The notes below the pieces were generated by a model, which was not told where the DNA came from, searched no databases, and saw only the letters and a program-made list of their open reading frames with translations. This document shows positions 35,650 to 46,157 of a stretch of DNA of 64,000 bases, piece after piece. The number at the start of each line of letters is the position of its first letter. The first letter of the stretch is position 1. The position numbers and the translations under genes were made by a program. The DNA is from Hermodice carunculata (lineage: Eukaryota > Annelida > Polychaeta > Eunicida > Amphinomidae): contig OZ026612.1 in assembly GCA_964020975.1 (NCBI GenBank), positions 57,559,669 to 57,623,668 of the forward strand, written 5' to 3'.

Positions 35650-36225
35650 AATTTTTTGATGGATTTTTTGTATGGTTTGCTATTTTTCACTTGTTCTCAG
35701 AACCATCCCTCAGATTAAGCTGAAATGTGATGGAAATGTTGTGGAAGGGTCATACAGTTGTTTACTAGGTGGCACTGCTTTGGATTTCTAATTTTCCAGG
35801 ATTTTCAATTTGGATACTTAACGTTCAATGCAGCTTTCCTATTGATTACTATGCAAGTCAATGGGCATCCTCATGCTAATTCACAGGACAACTGACACGA
35901 AATTTACTGTTTACTTGATAACTTGAGATCTGTTTTGAGTTAGCTACACATGTTAATTATTCTGCATGAAGGTCATGCTGAGACAGTACATGAATGACCT
36001 TGACCTCGTTTGTGGGGTCACAGTGCAACATACATGAATTTTACTCTTCATTATAACTTGAGAACCACTTGAACTTTGATGTTGCACATGTAAGTGTTCT
36101 TCTATAAAGTTCAGACTTACTCAGAACATGGTGTCCTTGATCCTTTCCCAAGTTGATAGAGCTGCAAGTGTGATGACTGTCAAGATCAGCTGAGGCACGG
36201 GCTGTTCACACAGCTCTCTTGTTTT

Positions 36226-37172
36226 TCTTTTTTTACCCTTGGCACATAAAGTGCCGGAGGGTATTGTCGTCGCCTGCGTCATTCGTTCATCCGTCTGTCT
36301 TGTTGATGTTACCATGATATCTCAAAAAATATTCACTGTAGCTGAACCAAATCTTTGTCGCAGAAGGACCTTATGATGGACCAGGCTCCTATTGAAAACC
36401 AGCTTCTTCTGATTATTTGAAAACTTTTTATGAAATTTCTAATGTATGGCGTCCACCCTGACCACGTTACCGCAATATCTCATAAAATATTGACCGCAGT
36501 TTTACCAAATTTTTGTCAGAGACGTATCTAATGATGGACCAAGTTCCTTTTAAAATCAAGCTTCCTCTGATTATTTTTTAAAGTTTTTTATGAAACTTTT
36601 AATGTATTTATTTGAAGGCCGTCTGAGTGGCGTCAACCCTGATGACATTACCACGATATCTCAAAAAATCATTGACCACAGCTTTCTCAAATTTTTGTCA
36701 GAGATGCATCTTGTGATGGATCAGGTTCCTGTTTAAAACTAGCTTCGTCTTTGCATTCATAAATGTTTCATGAAACTTTAAAGTATCTTTTAGGCCATCT
36801 GAGTGGTGCACAAGGGGACAACATTACCATAATATCTCAAGAAGGATCCAATGCAGCTTTCCCAAATTTTTTTCAGAGATGCACATCATAATGGACCACA
36901 GTCCTATTGAAAACCAGCATCTTCTTATTATTTTCAAACTTGTTATGAAACTTTTGAAGTGTTTATTTCATGGCCAACTGAGTGACACACAGTACAGTGG
37001 TGTCTGTCACCAGAACTTACCCCAAGAATACATCCAAAAGTTCTCTTTCATTTCATAGACAACAATATGGAAATTGTATTTAAAGTATTCTACTGCGAAG
37101 TCTCCAACAAAAAATGCATAATTGAGGAAAAAAATATTGTGGGTGCTGAGGGTAATCATTCTCTGAATGCTA
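36226..37172 (+). repeat. Palindrome-headed repeat family C, copy 1
   Basis: It follows family A copy 4 without a gap. The head is TTTTACCCTTGGCACATAAA continuing GTGCCGGAGGGTATTGTCGTC; GGCACATAAAGTGCC (36241-36255) forms a short stem. A ~170-200-bp unit recurs about four times (ATATCTCAAAAAATATT, CAGTTTTACCAAATTTTTGT, ATGATGGACCA, GAAACTTTTAATGTATTTAT). It ends AATATTGTGGGTGCTGAGGG followed by TAATC. The same order is found at 53696-54885. Confidence 0.8.
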
Positions 37173-37497
37173 TTTTCTTTCATTCTTCCTTGCTTCCTCT
37201 CTTTCTCCTTCCTTACTCCTTTATTCCTTCCTTCCTACCTTCCTTACCAGTCTCCAGCCCCAGGATCTTGCAGCCATAGCTGTACCGGCACTAAAACTTA
37301 CTGGGTGTATTAGTGGTAGATGGCCTTGTATCTCATTAATATGGAGTAACAAATCCATTAATTTCAGATAAATTCTACTCAAGTTGGCATTTTATTTATT
37401 TTTATTTATTTATTTATTTATTTTTTTACCCGACCTTTTTGTAGAACCACATTACAAAAGTGTACATGTACAATTTTCCTGCAAGAAGAATTTACAG
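37173..37497. other. Short unannotated stretch
   Basis: Pyrimidine-rich CTTCCTT/TTCCTTCC text at 37180-37245 and a (TTTA)n run at 37391-37424. No gene is seen. Confidence 0.5.
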
Positions 37498-37698
37498 TAC
37501 AGTAGTCCCTCCTTTGAGAGACCGCCCCTGGTGCCACCCAAAAGGCGGTCACATAAAGCAGGTGGTCCCTCAAAGGAGGTATGAATAACAAGAAAAGTAC
37601 TACAGAAAGACCTGACAAATGTGGTCTCTCAAAGGAGGTGGTCTCCCAAAGGAGGTGGTCTCCCAAAGGAGTGGTTTTTCAAAGGAGGGACTACTGTA
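37498..37698 (+). mobile_element. TACAGTAGTCCCTCC MITE, 201 bp
   Basis: The perfect inverted ends TACAGTAGTCCCTCCTTTGA and TCAAAGGAGGGACTACTGTA match over 20 bp and imply a TA target, typical of Tc1/mariner-type elements. Inside the right end GTGGTCTC(T/C)CAAAGGAG is directly repeated three times. No transposase is encoded. Confidence 0.85.
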
Positions 37699-37766
37699 TA
37701 CACTTCCACGCCATTTGGCATAAAAAGGACTCCATAAAACTTCTTGTAGTATATTTTAGTTTTTAC

Positions 37767-38620
37767 CATTTTTACCCCTTGGCCCATATGGGCCCAGGGG
37801 GTATTGCTATCACCTGTGTCTGTTTGTGAATCATGTGTACATTGATCTGTCCCTCCGTGTGTCCCTTCTTCTTGCACATGATTTCAGAAGAACCAGATAA
37901 GCTGGGATCATGAAACTTTTTAGGTGATCACCCTTTGTGAAGTTTATGTCAAGTTCAAAGGACAATGACCTTAACTCAATTTTTAGGTCACCTAGGTCAA
38001 TTCTCTATGAATTTCTTGTACCCAGTAACAGGAGAACCAGAATTGCTACAAACAACCCTTGTAAGGGTCTTCGTCAAGTTTGAAGGGCAGTAGCCTTGAC
38101 CTAATTTGAAGGTCACCAGAGCAATTTTTCTCTTGATAAATGTCCTGTACATAAGATCTTAAGAACTGGATAAGGTAGGATCATAAAACTTTTACAGTTA
38201 ATCACCCTTTTAAGAGTCTAGCTCAGGTTTGAAGGACAGTGACCTTGACCTGATTTCAAGGATTTCAAGGTCACCATGGTCAATCCATTGTAAAAAAAAT
38301 GCAAAGAATAACAGAAGAACCAGAAAAGCTAGGATCACAAAACTTTTACAAATGATCTCCCTTTTGAAAGGTGAATTCAAGTTTGAAGGAGAGTGACATT
38401 GATTCAATTTTAAGGTCAGCCAGGTCAACTTACTTTGAAATTCTTGTGCACGATATCAAGAGAACCAGATGTGCCAGGATCAAGAGGCTTTCATACTTTA
38501 TACACCTTTGATAGGGTCTGCTTCAATTTGGAAGGACAATGACCTTGGCCTAATTTCAAGGTCACCAGAGACATTTTGCATGCATCGGCTCTGGTTTCTC
38601 TTTTTCATTGCTTGCACCTG
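37767..38620 (+). repeat. Palindrome-headed repeat family D
   Basis: The head TTTTTACCCCTTGGCCCATA continues TGGGCCCAGGGGGTATTGCT; GGCCCATATGGGCC (37781-37794) is a perfect palindrome. About five diverged ~140-bp units follow, each with AGAACCAGA(T/A)AAGCT(G/A)GGATCA, TCAAGTT(T/C)GAAGGACA, then TGACCTTGACCTAATTT and AAGGTCACC. The head GGGGGTATTG echoes family C's GGAGGGTATTG. Confidence 0.75.
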
Positions 38621-40366
38621 ATATCTGAAGATTTGAACATTTGAAGGTATTTATTCCCTTTTTGTGGGTGGCCAAGTGGTTTTAAGGTGCTAGCGATTAT
38701 GTTTATCAAAAGAAAAAAAACAGTAATTGGCAATTCACTCATTGTTTGAAATTATCATACCTGTGCTAATGCTGACAAAAGTTGCTTTATTTAACCTTTT
38801 GAACCCTAGGATCCTGGGAGGTTACCATGGTTACACATATATCCTTTTGGCATATGTATATGTAAATATGATTTGCTTCTGGAATTGACTCAAAACATAT
38901 AATATTGTATATTTTTGCAATCCTCAGACTACAAACAACATTATTGTATACATAATATAATTCATTATTTTTCCAATAATATGCAAGCTGATTAGCATAT
39001 ATTTGGTATTCAAAATGGCTGCAATATAATATTTGAAGAAAAAATTCATATTTTTGAAGAAATTTTTAATTATGGACTTCTAGTTTTCCAAATGAACAAA
39101 AAATATTAATGAGATAGACCAGATAATAAAGGCAGAGGTCCTTAACTACATTTTGATATATATTATGTCACCAGTTGCATGTCATACACATGTATATCCT
39201 GGTTATGACTGATAAACAACCTTAGACATGCAAAGCTATATGCGCATGTTGGATCAAGATGAAAAGCACATGACCTTTGACCCCGTTTCAAGGTGATTTC
39301 CTACCTGCTGGTAACTACCCACTCCTTAGGGCATAAAATAAGACATAATTATCAACTTACTTAATTTTTAGACTAAGACTTATCATAACAATATATCTTA
39401 TGCTGTGCAGCTTTTATTATGCTAATTATATGCAGATTACGCATGTGTGGGCCGAAATTTCGGTCTACTGGGTTCATAAGGCTAACAGACGGGGCTATGC
39501 AGCCTGCTGATGTATATCCCACTGTCACAGTGAGCAGGTTTGATGCCAACTGTATACCATGGATAGAGGTAATAAAATGCAAACTTCTCAGCTTTTTTCA
39601 GCTCTACATTATGTAAAAAATTGCAACAGGACACTGTTTTGAAGACTGCTTCATAGAAGCAGGAAACGAAAAGTAAGCCTTGCTACTTCATATATTACAC
39701 AGAGTAAGTTATATGAAATCAATTTAATAAAAGGTCAGATAGTAAAGACCAGGCAAGACCAGTGACAAAAACCCCAGGAACAGGAAAAAGCCAGACCGGT
39801 TTTGAATCCTACATGATTCTCATCGGTGGCAGTTGGAACACCGTTGACGGCCACTTAAATAGCAGGGGGGTAACATTGATGACGGACATCAAGCAAATGT
39901 CACTTGGGAAGCACGTCAAAACGCATGCTCATCCTACCAGTCAAACTGTCAAAATAGACCGGTTTATCATGAGGTCTCATAAGCATAATGAAGTCACATG
40001 GTAGAGTAACCAAAGCCTGGTTACTAACAGACAGGTACTACCACACAGAGTACACTTGACATAAACCATGTCAGAGAGAGCACACGCCCATTCTGGGTAG
40101 AGAAATTGCAACATATTTGTATCTCAAAGATAGCAGGAAAAAAAGTGATTTGTCGGTGTTCCATGGGTCATCTTATGAAGTGGTTGACCGTGTGTTATGG
40201 TGAAATAGATGGACACAGAACATAAATTTTATTTATTTTTAATAAAAGGTCAGCCTCAGTTCAGTACAAAACAGTAGAGGTATACCAGCATGGGTAAGTT
40301 GTGACATCAAGAAGAAATGCAATTGATCCTTTGTGTGCAAGAGCCATATGTCTTGTTTAATTTTGT
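38621..40366. other. Unannotated stretch left of the DIRS element
   Basis: AT-rich, low-complexity text at 38850-39180. No supported gene. TTAACCTTTTGAACCCTAGG at 38793 resembles a TTAA-element end, but no partner was found. Confidence 0.35.
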
Positions 40367-40377
40367 GTATCTATAGC

Positions 40378-40546
40378 GTAATACATTCCCTCTGGAACAC
40401 TCTAGCTTACCCTGTCTCTGGACGGCTTCAGCCAGGTTTAACTTCATTTCTAAACCTGAATTTCTTGGCAGGCCTGTGACTTATGCAGTGGCGCCCTCTG
40501 TCGCCTTGTACTTGCGTTAGCTGCACAACCTGCATAGCCAGTTTCC
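40378..40546 (+). repeat. DIRS left inverted terminal repeat
   Basis: It runs from GTAATACATTCCCTCTGGAA to about GCCAGTTTCCTT and is inverted against 45949-46121. It includes TGGCGCCCTCTGTCGCC (about 40489-40505), also present in the right arm. Confidence 0.85.
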
Positions 40547-40768
40547 TTCCTGGCTCTGACCACGATAGACGTGTCAGTTACAGTATTCCCACCTTCAACG
40601 GACAGAGTTCTATGTTGGAGTTGACTCTGTCGCCGTAGGAACAGGAAAAAGTTTTAGGGCCTTTATAGGACCGTATCTGTTCTTAAGGATAGAAGAATTA
40701 AGGTATGTGCAGCCTTGCGCTGAACTTTATTCTTAGGGTGTTGACCAGATTTTGGAAGCCATAAACTT

Positions 40769-43025
40769 ATGGCAGAAAAGAGAAGGGAAACGCCTGGTGA
40801 ACGGGCAGACCGTCTGGAGAGGTCCAGGCAGATAATTGAGGAGCTTAGAGGGAAGGGCAGACCTTGCTCGCCCTGTAGCTCGACAGTTTCTGCGCCAGCT
40901 GCCATTTCCCATTTGACCGAGGTATTCCCTGCACAAAAGCAGGATTTTGCCGGTCATTTGATGGGCAAGTGGGACACCCACAGGCACTGTCGTAGGTGCC
41001 GGTGGGAGCTGGAGGGTTAGGACTGCTCTCGGTTAAGCCCTTGTAACCACTGCAGGCATTGGTCAGAGAAGCAGTGGAGTTTGTTCGTAGTGGCTGAATG
41101 TCAGTGTGCAAAGCAGTCTCAACACTGCAAAGCACCATCCGTTCCTCATCATGACAGAACAACTCCTTCATCTCTCCGTGTAACCACGGAGGCTACTGTG
41201 AGAACGGTAGAGGTGGTGGACACGGGGAGTGAAGCTTCCCTACCAACCCCAACAAGGCGTGCGAAGCAGAACCGTAAAAGAAAGGGCTTTTACGAGGAAG
41301 AGCCCACTGCAAAGAGGGCGTTGGCCATAGATTCCGGACTTGAGAAGATTTTGCTAGCCATGCAAGAGACACAGAGGCTAATGGGGGACGCCATGCAAGC
41401 TTTCGTGTGTTCTCGGAAAGGTTTGGGGCCTGCAAAATCCATAGCCGTTGCCTGGAAACGTATGGAGTCCCTGTCCGCAGTGACTCCCAAAGTGCGTCTG
41501 GCACCTCCACCCGTAAGGGTTACAAGAGAGGACGTTTTGGATACGGCTCCTCCTCACCTCCTCTGGTGAGGTTAGGGCGTTATCACCCAGACACCAACCG
41601 GACGGGTCTGGACACAAACTGAACGACTCCGGAACGGTTACCGCTAATTCCCGGACAGGACCGGAACGGTCCGGACTTTTACCAGAACCAGCACCAGGGG
41701 GTCCAGCTACTGTGGTAGCTGCTCAGTGCACACCTGACCGGCCAATCTGCCCCTTCTTTCCACTGCATAGTGGATTGAATGATAGGGGAGAGGAGATGTC
41801 TGAGACTGGCTCATTGCATGAGTCTCTCTTGGACTCGGATGGTGGGCATGAAGGTCCCTCATCAGAGTGCCTATCACGGAGCTTGCCTTCAGGTGAGGAG
41901 AGGAGCGAAGAGCAGGCAATCCAGGATTTGTCTGCTTCTGCTCAGAGGCAAATGTCTTTTGAAGACAGGCCCTCTCCACCACACACAGTGACGCAGAGCA
42001 CCCATGGTGGTGATATCGCTGGATTGTTTCAGGCTGTGAAGGAAGCTGTGATTAGTCTTCTTGGAGACACATTGCAAGCTCCAGAGCTTCTGCCTGTGAC
42101 GAAGCGACGTGCCATGTCGGTTTTTCCATTAGATCCACCGACAGAGACCGAACGCCCCAACTTTGGCTTTCCGTTTAGTACGTTTGTGGATGAAATGTAC
42201 CAAAACGTTGACAAAGAGTTGCGTGGCAGTAGGTCCGCATCTGGCCCTCCGACGGCTCAGTCGTTGAAGAAGGGCCAGCTATTGCGTAGACCGAAGGTCA
42301 ACATGGGTCGGTACAATGTACCCCAAGAGGTCTACGAGGCTAGACCAACTGAGGTTGACATCGAGTGGGAGGAAATCTGCAGATGGATCCCACCTGAGGC
42401 TAAGATACCTCAGAGCAGTCTGAATAGACTGGAGGAGGACCTGAGAGCGATACTGATTATCGCTTCTTTCCTAGACGTTAGCTCTGCGGCGTCTGGGGAA
42501 ATAATGCAGCGACTGTTCGCGTCGGTGCAGGTCCCAGAACCAGTCAAGGACTGGACATCCCTCAATGCGTGTATCCAGTCGGTGCGGGGCTTAGCTATTG
42601 AGCACCTTATGAGGCAGGCTATTACAACCGAGGCCAATATAAGGTTGATGTGCAGGGATGCCTGTTTGGATGTGGCCGATCTTTCAGAGTCGGTTGTGCG
42701 AACCATCAGAACAGCGCCCCTGTTCTCCAACAGTTTGTTTGGAGGAGTCCTGCGACCTATCATGGAGCATGTTTCGCAGATGCGTCTTCAGGAAGCGCAA
42801 GACGTGATCCAGCAGGCCAAGGTTGACATTGCGAAGGCTGTGACGCGATCTCAGAGTTTCAAGAAGGGTGTTGTCAGGGCTAATACTTCTGCACATAAGC
42901 GGAAGAGGAAACCCCAGAAAAACAAACCCGGAATGGCTCAAAGAAACAAGCAGGCAGGGAAGGCGTCCAAAAAGTCTGAATCGGAGAAGCCGCCCTTTCG
43001 GGCAGGTAAACCGAAAAAAGACTGA
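40769..43025 (+). pseudogene. DIRS gag-like region (fossil)
   Basis: The N-terminal part has a Cys/His cluster (DTHRHCRRCRWE) like the zinc-knuckle-like motif at the start of many DIRS first proteins. The C-terminal part is a long open stretch rich in charged residues, with a Lys/Arg-rich tail (HKRKRKPQKNKPG) suited to nucleic acid binding. The middle is helical and has the SVVRTIRTAPLFSNSLFGG phrase. Identification rests on position and composition, since gag-like proteins are poorly conserved. Part of a broken element. Confidence 0.7.
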
Positions 43026-43287
43026 AGGGACGCCACAGTCACAGATACTATCCCCGGAGACTCGCTGCGACGAAGAGTCTGGGGCGATGGACCAGCTGTT
43101 TGGCGGTCATCTGTTAGGGCGCCTCAAAAGCTGGTCTTCCATCACGGACGATTCGTTCGAGTTAGGTGTAATCGAACAGGGATACGTGCTTCCATTCAGG
43201 GAATGGCCGCCATCATCTCGCGTCCCTTTGAAGTTTGCACCACTGGCCTCACAGCCAAAGAGGGCAGCTTTCTAGGAAGCGGTAAAA

Positions 43288-44596
43288 AATTTGTTAGCAA
43301 AAGGATCCATAGAGACCGTGAACCATCACGCGACTCCAGGATTCTACAGTCGACTTTTCTTTGTCGCGAAAAGGGATGGCAGCTGGCGACCAGTTATAGA
43401 CCTATCCCAGTTGAACAAGTTTCTGGAAGTCTCGCACTTCCACATGGAAACTCCCGAATCGATCACAAAGGCTCTCAAGTGTGAAGACTGGACTTTTTCT
43501 ATCGATCTAAAGGATGCGTATTTGCGCATCCCAATGGCCGAGGGAAGTCGGAAATACCTGCGTTTCGCTTTCGAAAACAAGGTATATCAGTTCCGCGCTC
43601 TTCCATTCGGGTTAGCCACGTCACCGCTGGTGTTCACCAGAATAGTACAGTCGGTAGTGGCTTATGTTCACTAGCGAGGGATTCGGGTGCACGCCTATTT
43701 GGACGACTGGCTGATCCGAGCGTTGAACAGACGAGCTGATCGAACATCGACAGTTCTTATTACAGCTGTGCGTGAAGTTAGGCCTGGTGGTAAACTTTCT
43801 CAAGTCGGGTCTCACTCCCTTACAGGTGTTCGTATTCCTGGGCATCAGATTCAATCTGATTTGCTACTAATCCCGTTCTTCCGAGGACAGGTGGAAGAGA
43901 CTGCAAGATCTCCGTGTGAGGTTTTTGGAATCGACACAGCAAACCGCTCAGATGTGGCTTTGGCTCCTAGGTATGATGTCATCTATAGATACTCTAGTAC
44001 CTCTAGGTTGCCTACACAGGAAGCCACTCAACATGTCCCTGCAGGACAAGTGGAAAAATGGCGACTTGGAACAGTTGGTCGAAGTCAGCGCGCACGACAA
44101 GCCTCTGATGAGTTGGTGGACAGTCAGAAACAATGTCATGTGCGGGCAGACGATGAGGCCGTTCAAATCCAGACTGGTGATTTTCACAGATGCCTCGAAG
44201 CAGGGATGGGGAACTCATACGAGTTCCAACATAGTCTCTGGCACCTGGCCTCTGCCGTTGACAAACTTTCACATCAATTGGCTAGAACTGGAAGTGGTGT
44301 GTTTGGCATTGCTGAAGTTCGAGCCGATGGTAAAAGGCAAGGATGTGACGTTGATGTCAGACAACAGGACTGCAGTAGCATACTTGAACAAGCAAGGAGG
44401 CACGAGATCCAGAATGTTGTTCGCTCTGGCCGAGAAAATCCTCCTATGGTGTTTAGCCAAGGGAGTTAGGATTCTGGCCCGTCACATCAGCGGCCACTTG
44501 AACGTCATGGCCGATCAACTGTCCTGGAAGGGACAGGTAATCGGGACGGAGTGGTCGTTACATCCGACAGTGGTCCAAGCAATGTGGGACCGATGA
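43288..44596 (+). pseudogene. DIRS reverse transcriptase and RNase H region (fossil)
   Basis: Reverse transcriptase signatures include FFVAKRDGSWRPVIDLSQLN, WTFSIDLKDAYLRIP and RALPFGLATSP, followed by AYLDDWL, the catalytic aspartate box of this family. RNase H signatures follow: VIFTDASKQGWGTH, LELEVVCLALLKF, LMSDNRTAVAYLNKQGG and ARHISGHLNVMADQLS. This order and wording are typical of DIRS elements rather than Gypsy or Copia. No separate methyltransferase domain was recognised. Part of a broken element. Confidence 0.9.
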
Positions 44597-44608
44597 AGGA
44601 TACCTCAC

Positions 44609-45451
44609 TTGGACCTATTCGCCACCAGGTGGAACCACAATTTGCCAGTGTTTGTGGCTCCAGTCCCAGAGCCTCTAGCGTTCGCGGTAGATGCTTTAGC
44701 AATGACTTGGGATGGAATATGGGGATACGCATTTCCTCCCTTCTTGGCTCTGGTTTTACAAGCTTTAACAAAGTCGCCGTTTGAAGAGAGAGATCCGAGG
44801 GTCATTCCACTCAAATGGCTGACATATAAGACAGTTTTCTTGCTAACTTTGGCGTCAGGGGCTAGAAGGAGTGAAATTCATGCCCTAGATGCCACAGAGA
44901 TCAGGTGGTAGGAGGATGGCAACTCCGTCACTTTGAAGCCATATCTTGGCTTTTTAGCCAAGAATCATGTTGCTTCGGACCCTACAACAGCCTTTACTGG
45001 CTTCACCATTAAAGCTTTGGCTCCGTCTTTTCATAGGTCGGAGCCGGATAGGACTTTATATCCGGTTCGTGCACTTAAATGGTATCTGGAACGCACGAAG
45101 GATACTGGGAAGAGTAGGAGAGCCCTCTTTCTTCCGTTGAAGCATACGGAGTCTGGCTTGATAGTGGCTAATACCATCTCTACATGGTTGAAAGCCACGG
45201 TCATTAAGGCCTACGAATTCGCTTCCAGTTCAGAGGAAATCCTTCGGGCCCAGGGGGTAAGAGCACATGACATTAGGGCGTTCTCTGCTTCATGGTCCTT
45301 GCTCCATAATGTCGCCCTGTCAGACATTATGGGGACGTGTAGGTGGAAAGCACATACTACATTCACAGCTTTCTATCTCCAGGACATGACGCAGACACAT
45401 GGTGACCTGTTGGCGCTACACCAAGTGCCGACAGCCTCCTTTGGCGCATAG
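44609..45451 (+). pseudogene. DIRS tyrosine recombinase region (fossil)
   Basis: The recombinase core is recognisable. LTLASGARRSEIHALD holds the first catalytic arginine. RAHDIRAFSASW holds the H-x-x-R pair. CRWKAHTTFTAFYLQDM holds the W/H position and the nucleophilic tyrosine. Upstream PFLALVLQALTK is a usual DIRS motif. The family uses this enzyme to integrate a circular DNA form, in place of a DDE integrase. Part of a broken element. Confidence 0.9.
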
Positions 45452-45800
45452 ATTTAACCACGTCTTTGCTCTGTTTGTCCAGTCCCTGGGAACAGTGACC
45501 AAGCAGCTAGACAGAGATAAGACACCACTGGAAATAAGGTCTACAGTGGTGAGTTGTCTTTGGTTATTTCATACTAACTGTGGCAAGGTAATGGGTAGAG
45601 ATAGCTTGATCGCTCATCTGGTATGTGTCTTTCAAGTAGTTCTCTGGAGATCTTCTGATTCTGCGACCGGTATCGCAGCTTTCAGTTAGGCCTCTGAGTG
45701 TAATGGTACCGTATTTTATATGTGGGTGACCTGTGAGGTATTTTATTACTAGGATCGTATCTTGCGTATTTCGTACCCTCCTCCACTGCGCTGGTACATC

Positions 45801-45897
45801 AGCTAGAGTGTTCCAGAGGGAATGTATTACACTATAGATACGTGAAAGCCACAAGTGCTTTCTTTATCTATTAGTAATACTTACCTCTGGAACACTC
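45801..45897. repeat. DIRS internal complementary region
   Basis: 45801-45837 is complementary to the left outer end (40371-40407) with one mismatch by eye. 45838-45897 is complementary to the right outer end (about 46098-46157) with a few mismatches. The two halves meet at ATAC, the complement of the GTAT shared by both outer ends. In DIRS elements this region is thought to template circle closure. Confidence 0.9.
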
Positions 45898-45948
45898 AAA
45901 CGCCCACCCTATCAGACCCCGCTAGTTGAAATCCGCCCAATTACGAGC

Positions 45949-46121
45949 GGAAAGAAACTGGCTATGCAGGTTGTGCAGCTAACGCAAGTTTTTTGGCGAC
46001 AGAGGGCGCCACTGCATAAGTCACAGGCCTGCCAAGAAATTCAGGTTTAGAAATGAAGTTAAACCTGGCTGAAGCTGTCCAGGGACATGGTAAGCTAGAG
46101 TGTTCCAGAGGTAAGTATTAC
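45949..46121 (-). repeat. DIRS right inverted terminal repeat
   Basis: Inverted match to 40378-40546 with about eight differences plus a small indel near the outer end. It contains GGCGACAGAGGGCGCCACTG at 45995-46014. Confidence 0.85.
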
Positions 46122-46157
46122 TAATAAATAAAGAAAGCACATGTGGCTTTCACGTAT

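Larger units (their letters stand above)
34100..36225 (+). repeat. Palindrome-headed repeat family A, copy 4 (best preserved)
   Basis: The head at 34102-34129 is a perfect hairpin: CCTCAGCTGAC, loop TTGTCA, GTCAGCTGAGG. GTCCGTCGTCCGTCCG follows. Two related units alternate: type X (TTCGACTTCTTCTC at 34181, 34693, 35219) and type Y (34492, 34996, about 35690). The X-to-X and Y-to-Y distances of about 504-526 bp give a higher-order period. Three CTCF-like sites are kept with CpG. The tail holds GTGAATTTTACTCTTCA-like text, TGACCTTGACCTCGT and the terminus GCACGGGCTGTTCACACAGC followed by TCTCTTGTTTTT. No protein-coding frame; the short frames follow the repeat period. Confidence 0.85.
40371..46157 (+). 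mobile_element. DIRS-type tyrosine-recombinase retrotransposon, near full length, broken
   Basis: A fossil DIRS element of about 5.8 kb. Parts in order: left inverted terminal repeat, gag-like region, reverse transcriptase with RNase H, tyrosine recombinase, internal complementary region, right inverted terminal repeat. The internal region contains the complements of both outer ends side by side, the defining DIRS layout. Family members are copied through RNA and inserted by recombinase from a circle, without target duplications, in keeping with none being seen here. The outer ends share a GTAT at 40367-40370 and 46154-46157. The inverted arms agree at roughly 95% by eye, suggesting modest age. 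The coding region looks broken, with about five breaks. GC content is clearly higher than in the flanks. Confidence 0.9.

Noticed and set aside
38793-38860. Fourth TTAA-type element at TTAACCTTTTGAACCCTAGG
   Set aside because: No matching inverted right end found within several hundred bases.
41193-42941. Several minus-strand frames over the DIRS gag-like region
   Set aside because: Shadows of the plus-strand coding text of the element.
40371-46157. LTR retrovirus or Gypsy element
   Set aside because: Terminal repeats are inverted, there is an internal complementary region, and the integration enzyme is a tyrosine recombinase rather than a DDE integrase.
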